The translations under genes were made by a program, and so were the position numbers. This document shows, in pieces, positions 1-9,205 of a DNA stretch of 64,000 bases. Under the pieces are notes generated by a model that saw nothing but the letters and a program-made list of their open reading frames with translations, did no database searches and was not told the origin of the DNA. Source of the stretch: Pseudomonadota bacterium (GTDB lineage Bacteria > Pseudomonadota > Gammaproteobacteria > Xanthomonadales > Rhodanobacteraceae); the NCBI GenBank assembly GCA_023388255.1, contig JAEWGO010000011.1, positions 1 to 64,000 of the forward strand, read 5' to 3'. Every line of letters begins with the position of its first letter. Within the stretch, counting starts at the first letter, position 1.

Positions 1-84
1 CTGGTCACCATGGGCCTGTTCGTGGGGATGCTGTTCCTCGGCTTCATCTACGTCTGGAAGAAGGGAGCTCTCGAATGGGAGTGA
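1..84 (+). CDS. nuoA: NADH-quinone oxidoreductase subunit A, C-terminal fragment
   Basis: Only the last 27 codons are in the window; the gene is cut by the left edge. The frame reads a hydrophobic helix (LVTMGLFVGMLFLGFIYVW) followed by the short polar tail KKGALEWE and a TGA at 82-84. This is how NuoA, a small three-helix membrane subunit of complex I, ends. The stop overlaps the start of nuoB by 10 bases, so the two are translationally coupled as the first genes of the nuo operon. The identification rests on the tail and on gene order. Confidence 0.85.
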   Translation: MVTMGLFVGMLFLGFIYVWKKGALEWE

Positions 85-629
85 TCCAAACCATCGACCG
101 CCTGATGACCAACCCGATGCCCGAGGCACGGGTCGAGGACATCCTGCGGCCCGAGGGCGACAACCCGCTGCTGGAAAAGGGTTACGTCACCACCAGTGTC
201 GATGCCCTGGTCAACTGGGCGCGCACCGGCTCGATGTGGCCGATGACGTTCGGCCTGGCCTGCTGCGCTGTCGAAATGATGCACGCCGGCGCCGCGCGCC
301 TGGACCTGGACCGCTACGGCGTGGTGTTCCGCCCGTCGCCGCGCCAGTCGGACGTGATGATCGTCGCCGGCACCCTGGTCAACAAGATGGCCCCGGCGCT
401 GCGCAAGGTCTACGACCAGATGCCCGACCCGAAGTGGGTGATCTCGATGGGCAGCTGCGCCAACGGCGGCGGCTACTACCATTACTCGTATTCGGTGGTG
501 CGCGGCTGCGACCGCATCGTGCCGGTGGACATCTACGTGCCGGGTTGCCCGCCGACGGCGGAAGCGCTGATCCACGGCATCCTGCAGTTGCAGAAGAAGA
601 TCCGCCGCACCAACACGATCGCGCGCTGA
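75..629 (+). CDS. nuoB: NADH-quinone oxidoreductase subunit B (cluster N2 subunit)
   Basis: This 184-residue peripheral-arm subunit of proton-pumping complex I carries the terminal [4Fe-4S] cluster N2, which passes electrons to quinone. The expected ligands are visible: the tandem cysteines C63-C64 in GLACCAVEMM, C128 in SMGSCANGGG and C158 in VPGCPPT. Length is normal for proteobacterial NuoB. It starts inside the end of nuoA and is followed by a 111-124 base gap before nuoC, the longest spacer in the operon. Confidence 0.98.
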   Translation: MGVIQTIDRLMTNPMPEARVEDILRPEGDNPLLEKGYVTTSVDALVNWARTGSMWPMTFGLACCAVEMMHAGAARLDLDRYGVVFRPSPRQSDVMIVAGTLVNKMAPALRKVYDQMPDPKWVISMGSCANGGGYYHYSYSVVRGCDRIVPVDIYVPGCPPTAEALIHGILQLQKKIRRTNTIAR

Positions 630-752
630 GATCAAGAGAGCGGCGCTTTCCCGACACCTTGAATGGCATCGGCAGCGGCGAACTAGGTGAGGCGGGATGC
701 CGAACGCAGGCCGCTACAGGGACGTATGCGAATTTGAGCAGTGATTAGAGCG

Positions 753-1484
753 ATGACTGAAGCCAAATCACAATTCGTGCAGAAACTCGAAGCGAAGCTC
801 GGCCAGAAGCTGGCGCGCCTCGACGAGTCGCGAGGCGAAACCACGATCGAGGTGCTGCCGGAAAACTGGCTGGCCGTCGCGAGCGTGCTGCGCGATGACG
901 CGGACCTGCATTTCGAGCTGGCGATGGACCTGTGCGGCGTCGACTATCTCTCCTACGGCCTGACCGAGTGGGATACGACCGACGTTTCATCCACGGGCTT
1001 TTCGCGCGGGGTCGAGGGAAATGCCGGGCCAGGGCGCTTCGGTTGGGCGCAGCGTCCTCTCCATCCCGACATTCCGCATCGCTTCGGCGTCGTCGTGCAC
1101 TTGCTGTCGGTCAAACACAACCGCCGCCTGCGCCTGCGCGCTCATTGCGCCGACGACGACCTGCCGGGGCTGCCGTCGCTGATCGGTATCTGGCCGGCGG
1201 TGGACTGGTTCGAGCGCGAGGCGTTCGATCTCTACGGCATCGTGTTCGAAGGTCATCCCGATCTGCGTCGTATCCTCACCGACTACGGTTTCGTCGGCCA
1301 TCCGTTCCGCAAGGATTTCCCGCTGATCGGCAACGTCGAAGTGCGTTACGACCCCGAAAAGAAGCGCGTCGTATACGAGCCGGTCACCTCGGTCGAGCCG
1401 CGCGTGCTGGTGCCGCGCACGATCCGCGACGACTCGCGCTACGAACAGGCGGATGCCGAGCGCAAGATCGGAGGCGCCAAGTAA
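753..1484 (+). CDS. nuoC: NADH-quinone oxidoreductase subunit C
   Basis: NuoC (243 residues) is a peripheral-arm subunit of complex I that packs against NuoD. The family signature WFEREAFDLYGIVFEGHPD is present in the second half, followed by RRILTDYGFVGHPFRKDFPL. An insertion of about 40 residues near residues 75-115 (TTDVSSTGFSRGVEG onward) separates the two halves of the N-terminal fold, as I recall for Lysobacterales NuoC. I chose ATG 753; an in-frame GTG at 741 would add four residues. The stop TAA shares a base with the nuoD start (TAATG). Confidence 0.96.
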   Translation: MTEAKSQFVQKLEAKLGQKLARLDESRGETTIEVLPENWLAVASVLRDDADLHFELAMDLCGVDYLSYGLTEWDTTDVSSTGFSRGVEGNAGPGRFGWAQRPLHPDIPHRFGVVVHLLSVKHNRRLRLRAHCADDDLPGLPSLIGIWPAVDWFEREAFDLYGIVFEGHPDLRRILTDYGFVGHPFRKDFPLIGNVEVRYDPEKKRVVYEPVTSVEPRVLVPRTIRDDSRYEQADAERKIGGAK

Positions 1485-2737
1485 TGCAGGAAATCAAGAA
1501 CTACACGATGAACTTCGGCCCGCAGCATCCGGCTGCGCACGGCGTGCTGCGCCTGGTGCTGGAGATGGACGGCGAGACTATCGTGCGCGCCGATCCGCAT
1601 ATCGGCCTGCTGCATCGAGCGACCGAGAAGCTGGCGGAGTCCAAGCCGTTCAACCAGTCGATCGGCTACATGGATCGGCTCGACTACGTCTCGATGATGT
1701 GCAACGAGCACGCCTACGTGCGTGCGATCGAGAACCTGCTCGGCGTCGAGGTGCCCGAGCGTGCGCAGTGGATCCGCACGATGTTCGACGAGATCACGCG
1801 CATCCTGAACCACCTGATGTGGCTCGGCTCGAACGGTCTCGATCTCGGCGCGATGGCGGTGTTCCTGTATGCGTTCCGCGAGCGCGAAGAGCTGATGGAC
1901 TGCTACGAGGCGGTCTCTGGCGCGCGCATGCACGCGACCTATTACCGCCCTGGCGGCGTCTACCGCGACCTGCCGGAGAAGATGCCGACCTACAACGAAT
2001 CGAAGTGGCACAAGGGCAAGGACCTCGAACGCCTGAACGAGTGGCGGGGCGGTTCGATGCTCGATTTCCTCGATGCGTTCACGGCCGATTTCCCTCGCCG
2101 CGTCGACGAATACGAAACGCTGTTGACCGGCAACCGCATCTGGAAACAGCGCACTGTCGATATCGGCATCATTCCGCCCGAGCAGGCGCTCGCATGGGGC
2201 ATGTCCGGCCCGATGTTGCGCGGTTCCGGCATCGAGTGGGATCTGCGCAAGAAGCAGCCGTATGCGAAGTATGCCGAGGTCGATTTTGACATCCCGGTCG
2301 GCGTGAAGGGCGATTGCTACGATCGTTACCTCGTGCGCGTCGAGGAGATGCGCCAGTCCAATCGCATCATCAAGCAGTGTGTCGACTGGCTGCGCAAGAA
2401 CCCCGGTCCGGTGATGGTGCGCAATTTCAAGGTGGCGCCGCCTTCGCGTGTCGAGATGAAAGACGACATGGAAGCGCTGATCCATCACTTCAAACTGTTC
2501 ACCGAAGGCTATTGCGTGCCGGCCGGCGAGAGTTACGCCGCGGTCGAGGCGCCGAAGGGCGAGTTCGGCATCTACCTGGTGTCGGACGGAGCCAACAAGC
2601 CGTTCCGCCTGCATTGCCGCGCGCCGAGCTTCGCGCACCTGTCGTCGATGGATGCGATCGTGCGCGGCCACATGCTGCCCGACGTCGTCGCGATGATCGG
2701 TACCTATGACGTCGTGTTTGGTGAGGTGGATCGATGA
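1484..2737 (+). CDS. nuoD: NADH-quinone oxidoreductase subunit D (49 kDa, quinone site)
   Basis: NuoD (417 residues) derives from the [NiFe]-hydrogenase large subunit and forms most of the quinone pocket next to cluster N2. The start MQEIKNYTMNFGPQHPAAHG and the following HIGLLHRATEKLAE are diagnostic, and the C-terminus GTYDVVFGEVDR is the family ending. A longer in-frame opening upstream (from 932) is only the nuoC shadow, because homology begins at MQEIKNY. It overlaps nuoC by one base and nuoE by four (ATGA), indicating translational coupling. Confidence 0.98.
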   Translation: MQEIKNYTMNFGPQHPAAHGVLRLVLEMDGETIVRADPHIGLLHRATEKLAESKPFNQSIGYMDRLDYVSMMCNEHAYVRAIENLLGVEVPERAQWIRTMFDEITRILNHLMWLGSNGLDLGAMAVFLYAFREREELMDCYEAVSGARMHATYYRPGGVYRDLPEKMPTYNESKWHKGKDLERLNEWRGGSMLDFLDAFTADFPRRVDEYETLLTGNRIWKQRTVDIGIIPPEQALAWGMSGPMLRGSGIEWDLRKKQPYAKYAEVDFDIPVGVKGDCYDRYLVRVEEMRQSNRIIKQCVDWLRKNPGPVMVRNFKVAPPSRVEMKDDMEALIHHFKLFTEGYCVPAGESYAAVEAPKGEFGIYLVSDGANKPFRLHCRAPSFAHLSSMDAIVRGHMLPDVVAMIGTYDVVFGEVDR

Positions 2738-3261
2738 AGGCGACCGGTACATACGAAGAGGTCAGGGACGTCGATCCGCAGGTTGCGCTCAACGCGCACA
2801 CGCGCGATCACATCGACCACTGGGTTGCGAAGTTCCCGCCGGACCGCAAGCGTTCGGCGCTGATCCAGGGGCTGTGGGCCGCTCAGGAACAGAATGGCGG
2901 CCACCTGACCGACGAATTGATCACCGCGGTTACCCGATATCTCGGCCTGCCGCAGGTGTGGGGTTACGAGGTCGCGACGTTCTACTCGATGTTCGAGACC
3001 ACGCCGGTCGCGCGCAACAATGTGGCGATCTGCACGAACATCTCGTGCTGGCTCAACGGCGCCGAGGACATCGTGCGCCATTGCGAGGAGAAGTACGGCA
3101 TCAAGCTGGGCGAGAGCAGCGCGGACGGACGCATCTACCTCAAGAAGGAAGAGGAGTGTCTGGCTGCATGCTGCGGCGCGCCGATGATGGTCGTGAACGG
3201 GCACTATCACGAGAAGCTGACGATCCAGAAGGTCGACCAGATTCTCGACGAGTTGAAGTAG
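2734..3261 (+). CDS. nuoE: NADH-quinone oxidoreductase subunit E (24 kDa, [2Fe-2S])
   Basis: NuoE (175 residues) is the thioredoxin-like [2Fe-2S] subunit (cluster N1a) of the NADH dehydrogenase module. The four ligands have the right spacing: C100 and C105 in AICTNISCW, and C142 and C146 in EECLAACCGAP. An N-terminal helical bundle precedes the ferredoxin fold. It starts four bases inside nuoD and is followed by a 66-base spacer before nuoF. Confidence 0.97.
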   Translation: MKATGTYEEVRDVDPQVALNAHTRDHIDHWVAKFPPDRKRSALIQGLWAAQEQNGGHLTDELITAVTRYLGLPQVWGYEVATFYSMFETTPVARNNVAICTNISCWLNGAEDIVRHCEEKYGIKLGESSADGRIYLKKEEECLAACCGAPMMVVNGHYHEKLTIQKVDQILDELK

Positions 3262-3327
3262 GTTTTTGCGAAACCGCAAGAAACAAGACGCCGTCAAGGC
3301 AAACATCAGGCATTCGCGGAACACGTT

Positions 3328-4638
3328 ATGGCTTTTGGTCCAGCACCGCAGGAACACCAGGTCGTCTACACGACGCTGCATTTCGAGCAGCCGTGGACGC
3401 TGGACAACTATCTGAAGGTCGACGGCTACAAGGCGTGGAAGAAGATCCTCGCCGAGAAGCCCGATCCGGCCACGATCGTCGACGAGCTGAAAAAGAGCGG
3501 CTTGCGCGGACGCGGCGGCGCCGGCTTCCCGACCGGGCTGAAGTGGTCGTTCATGCCGAAAGGCACGATGCAGAAATACATCCTGTGCAACTCGGATGAG
3601 TCTGAGCCCGGTACCTGCAAGGATCGCGACATCCTGCGTTTCAATCCGCACGCGGTCGTCGAAGGACTCGCGATCGCCTGCTATGCGACCGGTTCGACCG
3701 TCGCCTACAACTACCTGCGCGGCGAATTCCATCATGAGCCGTTCGAGCACATCGAGCAGGCGCTGAAGGATGCGTACGCGGCGGGTCTGCTCGGCAGAAA
3801 CATCCAGGGCTCGGGCATCGACGTTGATATCCACAATGCGCTCGGCGCGGGTGCATACATCTGTGGCGAAGAAACCGCGCTGATGGAATCACTCGAAGGC
3901 AAGAAGGGCCAGCCGCGCTTCAAGCCGCCGTTTCCGGCCAATTTCGGCCTGTATGGCAAACCGACCACGATCAACAACACCGAGACCTATGCGTCGGTGC
4001 CGGCGATCCTGACCAAGGGCGCCGACTGGTTCCTCAATCTCGGCAAGCCCAACAATGGTGGCCCGAAGATCTTCTCGGTGTCCGGCCACGTCAACAAGCC
4101 GGGCAACTACGAGATCCGTCTCGGCACCTCGTTCAAGGACCTGCTCGAGATGGCTGGCGGCGTGCGCAACGGCCATCAGCTGAAGGCCGTGATCCCGGGT
4201 GGTTCGTCGATGCCGGTGCTGCCCGCGGCGACAATGATGGAACTGACGATGGATTACGACGCGATCCAGAAGGCCGGTTCCGGCCTTGGTTCGGGCGCGG
4301 TCATCGTGATGGACGAGACCACCTGCATGGTGCGCGCCTGCCGCCGCATCAGCCAGTTCTATTTCAAGGAAAGTTGTGGCCAATGCACGCCGTGTCGCGA
4401 GGGCACCGGCTGGATGTACCGCATGCTGACGCGCATCGTCGACGGCAAGGCCGAACTCGGCGACCTCGACACGCTCAAGGCTGCTGCCGGCCAGATCGAA
4501 GGCCACACCATCTGCGCGTTCGGCGAAGCCGCAGCGTGGCCGGTGCAAGGCTTCCTGCGTCACTACTGGCACGAGTTCGAATATTTCGTCAAGAACGGCC
4601 ATTCGATCGTCGACAAGAAGCTGGGAGTTGCCGCATGA
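3328..4638 (+). CDS. nuoF: NADH-quinone oxidoreductase subunit F (51 kDa, NADH/FMN)
   Basis: NuoF (436 residues) oxidises NADH, holds FMN and carries [4Fe-4S] cluster N3. The glycine-rich FMN/NADH loop RGRGGAGFPTGLKW lies at residues 60-73. The cluster ligands are C350, C353 and C356 in ESCGQCTPCREG, plus C396 in HTICAFG. The C-terminus overlaps nuoG by four bases (ATGA at 4635-4638). Confidence 0.98.
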   Translation: MAFGPAPQEHQVVYTTLHFEQPWTLDNYLKVDGYKAWKKILAEKPDPATIVDELKKSGLRGRGGAGFPTGLKWSFMPKGTMQKYILCNSDESEPGTCKDRDILRFNPHAVVEGLAIACYATGSTVAYNYLRGEFHHEPFEHIEQALKDAYAAGLLGRNIQGSGIDVDIHNALGAGAYICGEETALMESLEGKKGQPRFKPPFPANFGLYGKPTTINNTETYASVPAILTKGADWFLNLGKPNNGGPKIFSVSGHVNKPGNYEIRLGTSFKDLLEMAGGVRNGHQLKAVIPGGSSMPVLPAATMMELTMDYDAIQKAGSGLGSGAVIVMDETTCMVRACRRISQFYFKESCGQCTPCREGTGWMYRMLTRIVDGKAELGDLDTLKAAAGQIEGHTICAFGEAAAWPVQGFLRHYWHEFEYFVKNGHSIVDKKLGVAA

Positions 4639-6977
4639 GTGCGCAGCCTGCCGCCCCTGGTGTGCCACCGGACCACGTCACGATCGAGATAGACGGCCAG
4701 TCGATGGTCGTGCCGAAGAACTCGATGATCATTGCTGCCGCCGACAAGGCCGGCATCGCGATTCCGCGTTTCTGCTACCACGAGAAGCTGCCGATCGCTG
4801 CGAACTGCCGCATGTGCATGGTCGAGGTCGAGATGGGTGGCCGGCCGATGCCGAAGCCGCAGCCGGCTTGCGCGACGCCGGTCGCCGACGGCATGAAGAT
4901 CCAGACGCAGTCGCAGCGCGCGTTGTCCGCACAGCGCAACGTGATGGAGTTCCTGCTGATCAATCATCCGCTCGACTGCCCGATCTGTGACCAGGGCGGC
5001 GAGTGCGAGCTGCAGGATCTGTCCATGGGCTATGGCCGTTCGGTCAGCCGTTTCGTCGAGAAGAAGCGCGTGATCGCCGACGAGGACCTCGGCCCGCTGG
5101 TCGAGACCGAGATGACGCGTTGCATCCAGTGCACGCGCTGCGTGCGCGTGATGGCCGATGTCGCCGGCACCTATGAGCTTGGCGGCATGGAGCGCGGCGA
5201 ACGCCTGCAGATCGGCACCTACGTTGGCAAACCGCTGATGAGCGAACTGTCCGGCAATGTCATCGACGTATGCCCGGTGGGCGCGTTGACGAACAAGCCG
5301 TTCCGCTTCAAGGCGCGCGCTTGGGAATTGATCGCACGCGAATCGATCGGTTACCACGATGCGCTCGGCTCGAACCTGTGGCTGCACACGCGCCGCGGGG
5401 AAGTGCTGCGCGCGGTGCCGCGCGACAACGAGGCGATCAACGAATGCTGGCTGTCCGATCGCGACCGTTATTCGAATGACGGCCTGCGCGCGGCGGATCG
5501 CGCGACAAAGCCGATGATCCGCAAGAACGGCGAATTGGTCGAGACGAGCTGGGCCGAAGCGCTCGCTTTCGTCGCCGATCACCTGCGCGAGGCGCGCGGC
5601 GACGTCGGAGCACTGGTCGCGCCGCTGACCTCGAACGAGGAAGGGCATTTGCTCGCGCAGCTGTTGCACGGCCTCGGCAGCGGTCATGTCGACCATCGCC
5701 TGCGTACGCTGGATTTTGCGGATGCCCCGGCCGCGATGCCGTTCGAGATGCCGGTCGCCGAAATCGAGAAGGCGCAGGCGATCCTGCTCGTCGGCTGCAA
5801 TCCGCGCCACGAGATTCCTTTGCTCAACCATCGCATCCGCAAGGCCGTGAAGGGCGGTGCGAAGGTGCATGCGATCAATCCGGTCGACTTCGAATTCAAC
5901 TTCGAGCTCGCCGGCAAGACCATTGCCGCACCCAATGCCATGGTCGATGCGCTGTTCGCGCTGGCGACGGCCGCGAACGACTCGGGGCAACAGCCGGAAT
6001 CCTCGGCGCTGGCGCAGGCGATCGCGGGACTGAAGATCGACGCGGCGACGCAGGCGTTGTTCAAGCAGCTCGCCGAATCGGACGCGTCGCTCGTGATCTT
6101 CGGCGAATCGGCCGTGCAGCATCCCGCCGCGTCGTGGCTGCGTGCCGCCGCGCGCTTCATCGCCAAGGCGACGAACTCCGCCTACAACGAGATTCCATCG
6201 GGTGCGAATGCGGTCGGCCTCGCCCGCGCCGGCGTCTTGCCGCGCAAGGACGGTCGCGACGCAGCAGCGATGTTGGCGAAGTCGCCGAAGCAGTTGATCG
6301 TCTATCACGCCGGTTCACAGGACATGAGCGCTCCGGCCGCGTACGACCATGCGCGCAGCACGGCGGATTTCCACGTTTACGTCGGCGCGTATGCCTGTGC
6401 CGGCGTCAAGCGCACTGCGCATGCGGTGTTGCCGATCGGTCTGCCGCCGGAAATCGACGGCAGCTACACGAACCTCGATGGCCGCACGCAGACGCTGGTC
6501 GCCGCGGCCAAGCCGCCGGGCGACGCGCGGCCAGGTTGGAAGGTCTTGCGTGCGCTCGGTTCTGCGCTGGCGCTGGACGGATTCGGCTTCACCGAAATCG
6601 ACGAAGTGCGTGCACAGATGGCTGCAACCGCGGCGACGCCGCCTGCCGCGTCGAGCCAGCTTGCGGCGCGTGCGTCGATCGGCAACGCGTTCTCGCGCAT
6701 CACGACCACCGCGATTTACCGCACCGACGCGGTGTTGCGTCGCTCGCCGGCGTTGCAGGCGCATCCGCTTTCGCGCGCTGCCTGCGTCACCTTGCATCCG
6801 GAGGATGCGCTGGCGCTCGGTCTCGGCCATGGCGCAAGCGCCAAGGTCTCCGGCGTCGAGTTGCCGGTCGAGCTCTCCACGCGCGTACCGCGTGGTGGCG
6901 CGTGGATCGAGGCCGGGCATTCCGCGACTTCAAGCCTGCCGCCGTATGGCGCCGCCCTCGACATCGTGAAGGCGTAA
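4635..6977 (+). CDS. nuoG: NADH-quinone oxidoreductase subunit G (75 kDa, multi-cluster)
   Basis: NuoG (780 residues) is the largest peripheral subunit and relays electrons through several Fe-S clusters. A plant-type [2Fe-2S] site uses C47, C58, C61 and C79. A histidine-ligated [4Fe-4S] site uses H111, C115, C118 and C124 (CPICDQGGEC). A third cluster uses C163, C166, C169 and C213 (CIQCTRC and VCPVGALT). The rest is a molybdopterin-oxidoreductase-like domain without an obvious cofactor site. The start is the ATG inside the nuoF stop; the longer frame from 4374 is a nuoF shadow. nuoH starts seven bases after the stop. Confidence 0.97.
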   Translation: MSAQPAAPGVPPDHVTIEIDGQSMVVPKNSMIIAAADKAGIAIPRFCYHEKLPIAANCRMCMVEVEMGGRPMPKPQPACATPVADGMKIQTQSQRALSAQRNVMEFLLINHPLDCPICDQGGECELQDLSMGYGRSVSRFVEKKRVIADEDLGPLVETEMTRCIQCTRCVRVMADVAGTYELGGMERGERLQIGTYVGKPLMSELSGNVIDVCPVGALTNKPFRFKARAWELIARESIGYHDALGSNLWLHTRRGEVLRAVPRDNEAINECWLSDRDRYSNDGLRAADRATKPMIRKNGELVETSWAEALAFVADHLREARGDVGALVAPLTSNEEGHLLAQLLHGLGSGHVDHRLRTLDFADAPAAMPFEMPVAEIEKAQAILLVGCNPRHEIPLLNHRIRKAVKGGAKVHAINPVDFEFNFELAGKTIAAPNAMVDALFALATAANDSGQQPESSALAQAIAGLKIDAATQALFKQLAESDASLVIFGESAVQHPAASWLRAAARFIAKATNSAYNEIPSGANAVGLARAGVLPRKDGRDAAAMLAKSPKQLIVYHAGSQDMSAPAAYDHARSTADFHVYVGAYACAGVKRTAHAVLPIGLPPEIDGSYTNLDGRTQTLVAAAKPPGDARPGWKVLRALGSALALDGFGFTEIDEVRAQMAATAATPPAASSQLAARASIGNAFSRITTTAIYRTDAVLRRSPALQAHPLSRAACVTLHPEDALALGLGHGASAKVSGVELPVELSTRVPRGGAWIEAGHSATSSLPPYGAALDIVKA

Positions 6978-6984
6978 CGACGAC

Positions 6985-8034
6985 ATGAACTGGATCATCG
7001 ACGCCTATCAGTGGTGTGCCACCACGTTCCCGACGCTGACGATGGCGGTCAGCCTGTTCCTGTTCCCGATGTTGCCGCTGATCATCGCTGTGGCGATGTA
7101 CGTGTGGTGGGAGCGCAAGGTCATCGGCTGGATGCATGTGCGCCTCGGGCCCAGCAAGATCGGTCCGCTGGGTCTCGCGCAGACCTTCGCCGACGTGTTC
7201 AAACTGCTGCTGAAGGAAGTCATCTATCCGGCCAAGGCAAACAGGAAGCTGTTCCTGCTCGCGCCGCTGTGGGCACTCATTCCGGGCTTTGCGGCGTGGG
7301 CGGTGCTCCCGTTCGCGAGCCACAAGGCGTGGTCGGACGCGAACGCGGGCCTCTTGTTCCTGCTTGCGATGACCTCCATGGGCGTGTACGGCATCATTCT
7401 CGCCGGCTGGGCCTCGAACTCGCGTTACGCGATGCTCGGCGCGATGCGCGCGGCGGCGCAGACGGTGTCGTACGAGATCGCGATGGGCTTCTCGCTGGTC
7501 AGCGTGCTGATCCTCGCCGGCAGCCTGAACCTGTCCGACATCGTCAATGCGCAGGCGGGCGGCAAGGGCCTGTTCGACTGGTTCTGGCTGCCATTGCTGC
7601 CGATGTTCGTCATCTATTTCGTGTCCGGCGTCGCCGAGACGAACCGCGCGCCGTTCGACGTCGCCGAGGGTGAATCGGAAATCGTTGCCGGCTTCCACGT
7701 CGAGTATTCGGGGGCGCCGTTCGCGGTGTTCTTCCTGACCGAATACGCGAACATGATCCTGATATCGTTCCTGGCGCCGATCCTTTTCCTCGGCGGCTGG
7801 CTGTCGCCGTTCCCGGCGTCATGGGGTCCGCTCGGCGAACCGGGCTGGTGGTGGCTGTGCGCCAAGGCATTCTTTTTCGCGACCGCGTTCATCTGGTTCC
7901 GCGCAACGTTTCCGCGTTACCGCTACGACCAGATCATGCGGCTCGGCTGGAAGGTCTTCATTCCGATCACGATCGTGTGGGTGTTCGTGGCGGCTTGCAT
8001 GAAGTATTTCGGCTGGGTCACGGCGGGCGCCTGA
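6985..8034 (+). CDS. nuoH: NADH-quinone oxidoreductase subunit H (membrane, quinone-site)
   Basis: NuoH (349 residues) is the membrane subunit that joins the two arms of complex I and lines the quinone tunnel. About eight hydrophobic helices are seen. Conserved loops include ERKVIGWMHVRLGPSKIGP near residue 45, and ETNRAPFDVAEGESEIVAGF after residue 210, the acid-rich loop next to the quinone chamber. The start follows the nuoG stop by seven bases. Confidence 0.98.
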   Translation: MNWIIDAYQWCATTFPTLTMAVSLFLFPMLPLIIAVAMYVWWERKVIGWMHVRLGPSKIGPLGLAQTFADVFKLLLKEVIYPAKANRKLFLLAPLWALIPGFAAWAVLPFASHKAWSDANAGLLFLLAMTSMGVYGIILAGWASNSRYAMLGAMRAAAQTVSYEIAMGFSLVSVLILAGSLNLSDIVNAQAGGKGLFDWFWLPLLPMFVIYFVSGVAETNRAPFDVAEGESEIVAGFHVEYSGAPFAVFFLTEYANMILISFLAPILFLGGWLSPFPASWGPLGEPGWWWLCAKAFFFATAFIWFRATFPRYRYDQIMRLGWKVFIPITIVWVFVAACMKYFGWVTAGA

Positions 8035-8046
8035 GGCATATCGGCA

Positions 8047-8535
8047 ATGAATCGAGTCGCGACTTATTTCAAGAGTCTCCTCCTGCTGGAACTGCTTTCC
8101 GGCCTGTGGCTTACGCTCAAGTACCTGTGGCGCCCGAAATACACGGTGCGCTATCCGATGGAACATATTCCGAAGTCGAATCGCTTCCGCGGCCTGCATG
8201 CGCTGCGCCGCTATCCGAACGGCGAGGAGCGCTGCATCGCGTGCAAGCTGTGCGAGGCGGTGTGCCCGGCGCTGGCGATCACGATCGACTCCGCGCCGCG
8301 CGAGGACGGCACGCGCCGCACGACGCGCTACGACATCGACCTGTTCAAGTGCATCTACTGCGGGTTCTGCGAGGAAAGCTGTCCGGTCGATTCGATCGTC
8401 GAAACCAGCATCCACGAATACCACTTCGAGAAGCGCGGCGAGAACATCGTGACCAAGTCGCAATTGCTGGCGATTGGCGATCGTTTCGAGCAGCAGATCG
8501 CCGCCGATCGCGCTCAGGATGCGGCGTTCCGATGA
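8047..8535 (+). CDS. nuoI: NADH-quinone oxidoreductase subunit I (2 x [4Fe-4S])
   Basis: NuoI (162 residues) is the ferredoxin-like subunit carrying clusters N6a and N6b. Two full CxxCxxCxxxCP motifs are present: C63, C66, C69 and C73 (CIACKLCEAVCP), and C102, C105, C108 and C112 (CIYCGFCEESCP). The amphipathic N-terminus anchors it to the membrane arm. Its TGA overlaps the ATG of a 15-codon reading frame that runs exactly to the nuoJ start. Confidence 0.98.
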   Translation: MNRVATYFKSLLLLELLSGLWLTLKYLWRPKYTVRYPMEHIPKSNRFRGLHALRRYPNGEERCIACKLCEAVCPALAITIDSAPREDGTRRTTRYDIDLFKCIYCGFCEESCPVDSIVETSIHEYHFEKRGENIVTKSQLLAIGDRFEQQIAADRAQDAAFR

Positions 8536-8579
8536 TGAATACACGACCTGAAGTTCCGTCGGCGCGGGTGATCGCATGA
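8532..8579 (+). other. Possible coupling minicistron bridging nuoI and nuoJ
   Basis: An ATG overlapping the nuoI stop (ATGA, 8532-8535) opens a 15-residue frame, MMNTRPEVPSARVIA. It ends at a TGA overlapping the nuoJ ATG (8576-8579). Both junctions are ATGA, so ribosomes finishing nuoI could reinitiate and be carried to nuoJ across a 40-base gap that otherwise separates them. The peptide resembles nothing I know. Either it is a translational relay or the geometry is chance; only comparison with related genomes can decide. Confidence 0.4.
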
Positions 8580-9205
8580 CTTTCCAACTGATCTGTTTCT
8601 ACGTCTTCGCCGCGATCACCGTCGGCGCGGCGCTGGCCGTGATCTCCATGCGCAGCCCGGTGCATGCCGCGCTCTGCCTCGTGCTGACGTTCTTTTCGAC
8701 CGCCTGCACCTGGCTGCTCGCAGACGCGGAATTCCTTGCGATCGTGCTCGTGCTGGTATACGTCGGCGCGGTCATGGTGCTGTTCCTGTTCGTCGTGATG
8801 ATGCTCGATCTCGACCTCGATCCCATGCGCGAAGGCTTCATCCGAGCGCTGCCGGTCGGTCTGGTGGTGGCCGTCGTCATGCTGATTGAAATGCTGGCGC
8901 TGATCGGCGTGCGCTCGATGCAGATCGCGCCACCGGCCAATCCCGCGGCTGCTGCGGGGTTGTCGAACACGGAATGGCTCGCGACGGCGTTGTTCAGCCA
9001 GTTCCTGCTGCCGTTCGAGATCGCCGCGCTGATCCTGACGGTCGCCATCGTCGCCGCGATACCGTTGGCCCTGCGTCATCGCGCGGGCACGAAAACGCAG
9101 AATCCCGCGCGTCAGGTGCGCGTCGATCCACGCGATCGCATCCGCGTGGTGAAGATGGCTGCCGAAACGCCCGTTGCCGCGAAGCCGGAGTCGCCCACGC
9201 CATGA
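8576..9205 (+). CDS. nuoJ: NADH-quinone oxidoreductase subunit J
   Basis: NuoJ (209 residues) is a five-helix membrane subunit of the proton-pumping arm. The segment AIVLVLVYVGAVMVLFLFVVMM near residues 56-78 is the conserved third helix with its pi-bulge region. A positively charged, poorly conserved tail of about 40 residues follows the last helix. The start ATG lies in an ATGA shared with the upstream 15-codon frame, and the stop overlaps nuoK by four bases. Confidence 0.96.
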   Translation: MTFQLICFYVFAAITVGAALAVISMRSPVHAALCLVLTFFSTACTWLLADAEFLAIVLVLVYVGAVMVLFLFVVMMLDLDLDPMREGFIRALPVGLVVAVVMLIEMLALIGVRSMQIAPPANPAAAAGLSNTEWLATALFSQFLLPFEIAALILTVAIVAAIPLALRHRAGTKTQNPARQVRVDPRDRIRVVKMAAETPVAAKPESPTP

